Shown: positions 14,434 through 16,857 of the stretch, one piece after another
Layout: each line of letters begins with the position of its first letter
How positions within the stretch are numbered: position 1 is the stretch's first letter
NCBI GenBank assembly: GCA_015057205.1
Contig: SVEW01000043.1
Location: forward strand, 1-16,857
Direction: 5' to 3'
Length of the DNA: 16,857 bases
DNA from: Lachnospiraceae bacterium
Lineage (GTDB): Bacteria; Bacillota; Clostridia; Lachnospirales; Lachnospiraceae
Notes under the pieces: model-generated
Seen by the model: only the letters and a program-made list of their open reading frames with translations
What the model was told of the DNA's origin: nothing
The model's database searches: none
Translations under genes and position numbers: made by a program

Positions 14434-15675
14434 CTACATTTTACCATCTAAAGACTTTCCCGTCTCAATATGTTCAAAGTTCGGTAAATAGGTTGCAATA
14501 ATCTTTACAATATCTTCCTTGGTTGTAGTTTCCTTTTCAAAAGCCTCCTCCAAAGTATCAATCAACTTTAAAACAGCACTTTTATCCGGGACCGGTTTAT
14601 TCATAATCACGCCTAGTGCCTGAAAACACTGGACGTCTACTGCTTCGCCTTCCACGTAAAACTCTTCATACGCCTTCTCACCACTGGTATCAGACGCACT
14701 AAAATGTACCGGATACTCCCGTACGCCTGCACGCAAAGTTTCCGTTTTGCGGATAGCTTCCTCATCAGAATCACAATAAACAATCTCGTAACCATTTTCT
14801 ACCAACAGGTTCTCCGCAATGTGATCAAAGCTTTCCATCTGAGCTTCCTCCAATTTAGGGAAGAAAATCGCACGATTTTGTCCAAGCATGGCGGACAACA
14901 TACAAATCTGCCCCGATTCTTTTGGTGATACAAAATACCGCTTCACATCACTTGGTGCTGACAACGGCTGTAACTTCGCCATCCGCTCCAAAAATCCTGC
15001 AGGAAGGGAACCATTGGAAAATGCCACGTTGGCAAACCGGGCGGTTTTCACCGGAAAGGCGTCACTGTAAGCAAAAATCAAGTCTTCCATAATGCGCTTA
15101 CTGGCCCCCATGATATTCACCGGATTCGCTGCCTTATCGGTAGATACGCAAAAATACTCTTCTGGCGGATTTTTTTCCAAAAGCTCTAACAGCCCTTTCG
15201 CATGAATTACATTGTTGCGAATCAGCGCTTCCACCGAAAAAATATCTTTTTCGGAACGCACATGCTTGTGTGCCGAAAAGTTCGCTACAATGTCAAACCC
15301 CCGTGCGCCATTTTTACGCTTATGAGCAGTAAACATTCGCCGGAACGTAACGGAACTGTAGTCCATCGGATACGACATATATACCGGCGGCATGTAGCCT
15401 CCGGAAGAACGCAAATCCCTGGTAAGTTCTGTCAGTGCATTCTCATTGGTATCCACAATGCAAAGTTCTCCCGGTTGAAAAGCAAGCACCGCTTTTACGA
15501 AAGACGAGCCAATGGAACCTGCGCCCCCAATTACTAACACTGATTTGCCCTCAATGGCCTTCGTTAGCCGGGTTCGGTTGTCCGCAATGTCTTTTTCAAA
15601 CATGGACCCCTCCCGTTTCGTAACATACGTATTAATAAATTCCTCTAAATGAAACAAATCTCTGCCCTCCGTCAT
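14434..15675 (-). CDS. CapD-like SDR nucleotide-sugar dehydratase/epimerase
   Basis: From the preferred start this is a 413-residue extended SDR protein. It has the Rossmann motif VIGGAGSIGSS (48-58), an acidic nucleotide-ribose residue in CIVDTNEN, NFSAHKHVRSEKD, and the catalytic region STDKAANPVNIMGASKR (178-194). Met replaces the usual YxxxK tyrosine, as in CapD-type 4,6-dehydratases/epimerases. ARFANVAFSNGSLPAGF and VKRYFVSPKESGQI are also typical of polysaccharide-biosynthesis CapD-like proteins. It probably modifies a UDP- or other NDP-linked sugar for a surface glycan. The ATG at 15675 lies two bases after the HTH gene's stop. The ATG at 15603 has a stronger GGGAGG site but would remove an N-terminal region (EGRDLFHLEEFINTYVTKR) that I recall from relatives. 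The exact sugar cannot be told from sequence. Confidence 0.83.
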   Translation of the reverse strand: MTEGRDLFHLEEFINTYVTKREGSMFEKDIADNRTRLTKAIEGKSVLVIGGAGSIGSSFVKAVLAFQPGELCIVDTNENALTELTRDLRSSGGYMPPVYMSYPMDYSSVTFRRMFTAHKRKNGARGFDIVANFSAHKHVRSEKDIFSVEALIRNNVIHAKGLLELLEKNPPEEYFCVSTDKAANPVNIMGASKRIMEDLIFAYSDAFPVKTARFANVAFSNGSLPAGFLERMAKLQPLSAPSDVKRYFVSPKESGQICMLSAMLGQNRAIFFPKLEEAQMESFDHIAENLLVENGYEIVYCDSDEEAIRKTETLRAGVREYPVHFSASDTSGEKAYEEFYVEGEAVDVQCFQALGVIMNKPVPDKSAVLKLIDTLEEAFEKETTTKEDIVKIIATYLPNFEHIETGKSLDGKM

Positions 15676-15677
15676 CA

Positions 15678-15863
15678 CTATTTTCCCATTTGTTCTAGCA
15701 GCATAATATAGCTCATCATCTTCACCACATACATGGGAGGCTCGCTTCTGCCCTGCTCCCACTGCTGCAATGTCCGAACCGGGATGTCAAATTTTTCAGC
15801 AAATTTCGCTTGGGATAATCCCATGGTTTTTCGTAATTCTTTGATACGATCTTTCGTTTCCAT
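15678..15863 (-). CDS. Small XRE-family helix-turn-helix protein
   Basis: The 61-residue protein is essentially one Cro/CI-type HTH domain: RIKELRKTMGLSQAKFAEKF (helices 1-2) and DIPVRTLQQWEQGRSEPP (recognition helix and turn), followed by a short helix YVVKMMSYIMLLEQ. The RTLQQWEQGR-PP-YVV pattern is typical of HigA/NadS-like antitoxin or orphan regulators in Firmicutes. The ATG at 15863 is preceded by GTGAGG seven bases away. It lies inside the sugar operon, 31 nt after rfbH and 2 nt before the CapD-like gene, so it is transcribed with them. No toxin gene is adjacent. It could be a local regulator of the cluster or a solitary antitoxin-like relic. Confidence 0.8.
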   Translation of the reverse strand: METKDRIKELRKTMGLSQAKFAEKFDIPVRTLQQWEQGRSEPPMYVVKMMSYIMLLEQMGK

Positions 15864-15894
15864 TCCATTACCTCACTTCTATCGCAAGTGTACT

Positions 15895-16857
15895 TTATCG
15901 GCGTAGGTTCTCCAATGCCTCCTTTAGCACTGTGGCCATGCGAACTAATTTTTCTTCCGTCATGCCCGAGTACAAACCAATCCAAAACGTTCTCTCCATA
16001 ATCACATCGGTGTTTGGAAGTTCTCCAACTACCCGATAACCTGCATTTTCCCCCCGCAATTGGTCGAAACACGGATGTTTCACCATGTTTCCCGCAAACA
16101 ACATTCTAGTCTGCACACCCTTCTCTTCCATATATCGCACAATCTGCTCGCGACTTACACCCTCTTTTACCGTAATCGGATAACCAAACCAACTGGGCTC
16201 CGAATGCTCCGTCTTTTTGGGCAAAAGCAAAAATTCCTCTGTTTCTGCCAAAAGTTCCGTCATCCGTGCAAAATTCGCTCGCCGGGCTTTCGTAAAACCG
16301 TCCACCTTTTTCACCTGTGCACAACCGATGGCCGCTTGCATATCCGTGGCCTTTAAGTTATAGCCAAAATGGGAATACACGTATTTATGGTCGTATCCTT
16401 TTGGCAACAGTCCATACTGCCCGTCGAACCGATGCCCGCATTTGTTGTCCTGCCCGGACTCACAACTGCAGTCCCGCCCCCAGTCGCGCATAGAACGGAT
16501 AATGCGATGCAAAAGCGGATTTTTGGTATAGACTGCCCCTCCTTCCCCGGTTGTCATATGATGGGGAGGATAAAAACTGGATGTACCAATATCACCGATG
16601 GTTCCGGTTTTGTACCATGTTCCGTCAAGCTGATATTCACTACCCAGGGCATCGCAATTATCTTCCACAAGCCACAAATCGTATTTTTCGCAAAAAGCCT
16701 TCACCGCTTTCAAATCAAAGGTATTTCCCAGGGTATGGGCAATCATAACCGCCTTGGTCTTCTCACTGCGGGCTTCTTCCAGTTTCGTCACATCAATGTT
16801 GTACTCCGGAATGGTCACGTCCACAAATACCGGCACAGCACCATATTGCACCATAGG
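15895..16857 (-). CDS. rfbH: CDP-4-keto-6-deoxy-D-glucose 3-dehydrase (RfbH/DdhC/AscC type), N-terminus cut by window
   Basis: The frame enters from the window edge (codon at 16855-16857), so the visible Met at 16854 is not the start; about 320 residues of a protein of roughly 430 are present. It has the DegT/DnrJ/EryC1/StrS aminotransferase fold, but the PLP-lysine is replaced by His in SFYPPHHMTTGEGG, as in the E1 dehydrase. It has the iron-sulfur cysteines of that family: one in EDNCDALG and three in GRDCSCESGQDNKCG (C-x-C-x7-C). DHKYVYSHFGYNLKATDMQAAIG is also conserved. E1 uses PMP and a [2Fe-2S] centre, with a separate reductase, to remove the C3 hydroxyl from CDP-4-keto-6-deoxyglucose on the way to 3,6-dideoxyhexoses. 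The reductase is not in this window. Confidence 0.9.
   Translation of the reverse strand, partial: PMVQYGAVPVFVDVTIPEYNIDVTKLEEARSEKTKAVMIAHTLGNTFDLKAVKAFCEKYDLWLVEDNCDALGSEYQLDGTWYKTGTIGDIGTSSFYPPHHMTTGEGGAVYTKNPLLHRIIRSMRDWGRDCSCESGQDNKCGHRFDGQYGLLPKGYDHKYVYSHFGYNLKATDMQAAIGCAQVKKVDGFTKARRANFARMTELLAETEEFLLLPKKTEHSEPSWFGYPITVKEGVSREQIVRYMEEKGVQTRMLFAGNMVKHPCFDQLRGENAGYRVVGELPNTDVIMERTFWIGLYSGMTEEKLVRMATVLKEALENLRR

Overview
The window looks like a chromosomal segment of a low-to-medium GC, Gram-positive anaerobe of the Clostridia, most likely Lachnospiraceae. This rests on the style of the protein sequences, the strong AGGAGG-type ribosome binding sites, a nucleoside ABC transporter of the NupOPQ/BMP type and the intrinsic terminators. 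Every convincing gene is on the minus strand, so transcription runs from high to low coordinates. No rRNA, tRNA, CRISPR array, integrase or complete insertion sequence is visible.

Region A (16857 to 14434) is the tail of a surface-polysaccharide or nucleotide-sugar cluster. It holds an RfbH-type CDP-4-keto-6-deoxyglucose 3-dehydrase (cut at its N-terminus by the window edge), a 61-residue XRE-type DNA-binding protein, and a CapD-like SDR nucleotide-sugar dehydratase/epimerase.

Region B (14433 to 3495) is a nearly complete nucleoside salvage regulon. deoD (purine nucleoside phosphorylase) is its own unit, ending in an intrinsic terminator. It is followed by one long operon of about 9.8 kb: deoB, cdd, nupO, nupP, nupQ, pdp, deoC, bmpA, a YczE-type membrane protein and a Crp/Fnr-type regulator, closed by a strong terminator at 3495-3525. 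The BMP lipoprotein and NupOPQ import nucleosides. Cdd turns cytidine into uridine. Pdp and DeoD release the base and (deoxy)ribose-1-phosphate, DeoB converts that to the 5-phosphate, and DeoC splits deoxyribose-5-phosphate into glyceraldehyde-3-phosphate and acetaldehyde. The deoB and deoD promoters share a 12-bp palindromic motif, GGWCAYRTGNCC, with one copy exactly 23 nt upstream of each -10 box and one in each leader. This suggests a shared local regulator.

Region C (3480 to 1) starts from a separate promoter and encodes an HD-domain hydrolase, a GlpA-like FAD oxidoreductase with a C-terminal [2Fe-2S]-type cysteine domain, and a second FAD/NAD oxidoreductase cut by the window edge. The pair resembles the glycerol-3-phosphate dehydrogenase-like modules of Clostridia and Thermotoga. 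Between the two oxidoreductases lies a compact element of about 136 bp that folds as a cloverleaf and is flanked by 5-bp direct repeats (TAGGT). Removing it together with one repeat joins two sequence pieces into a longer reading frame for the upstream gene and restores tight operon spacing, so it looks like a small non-autonomous insertion.
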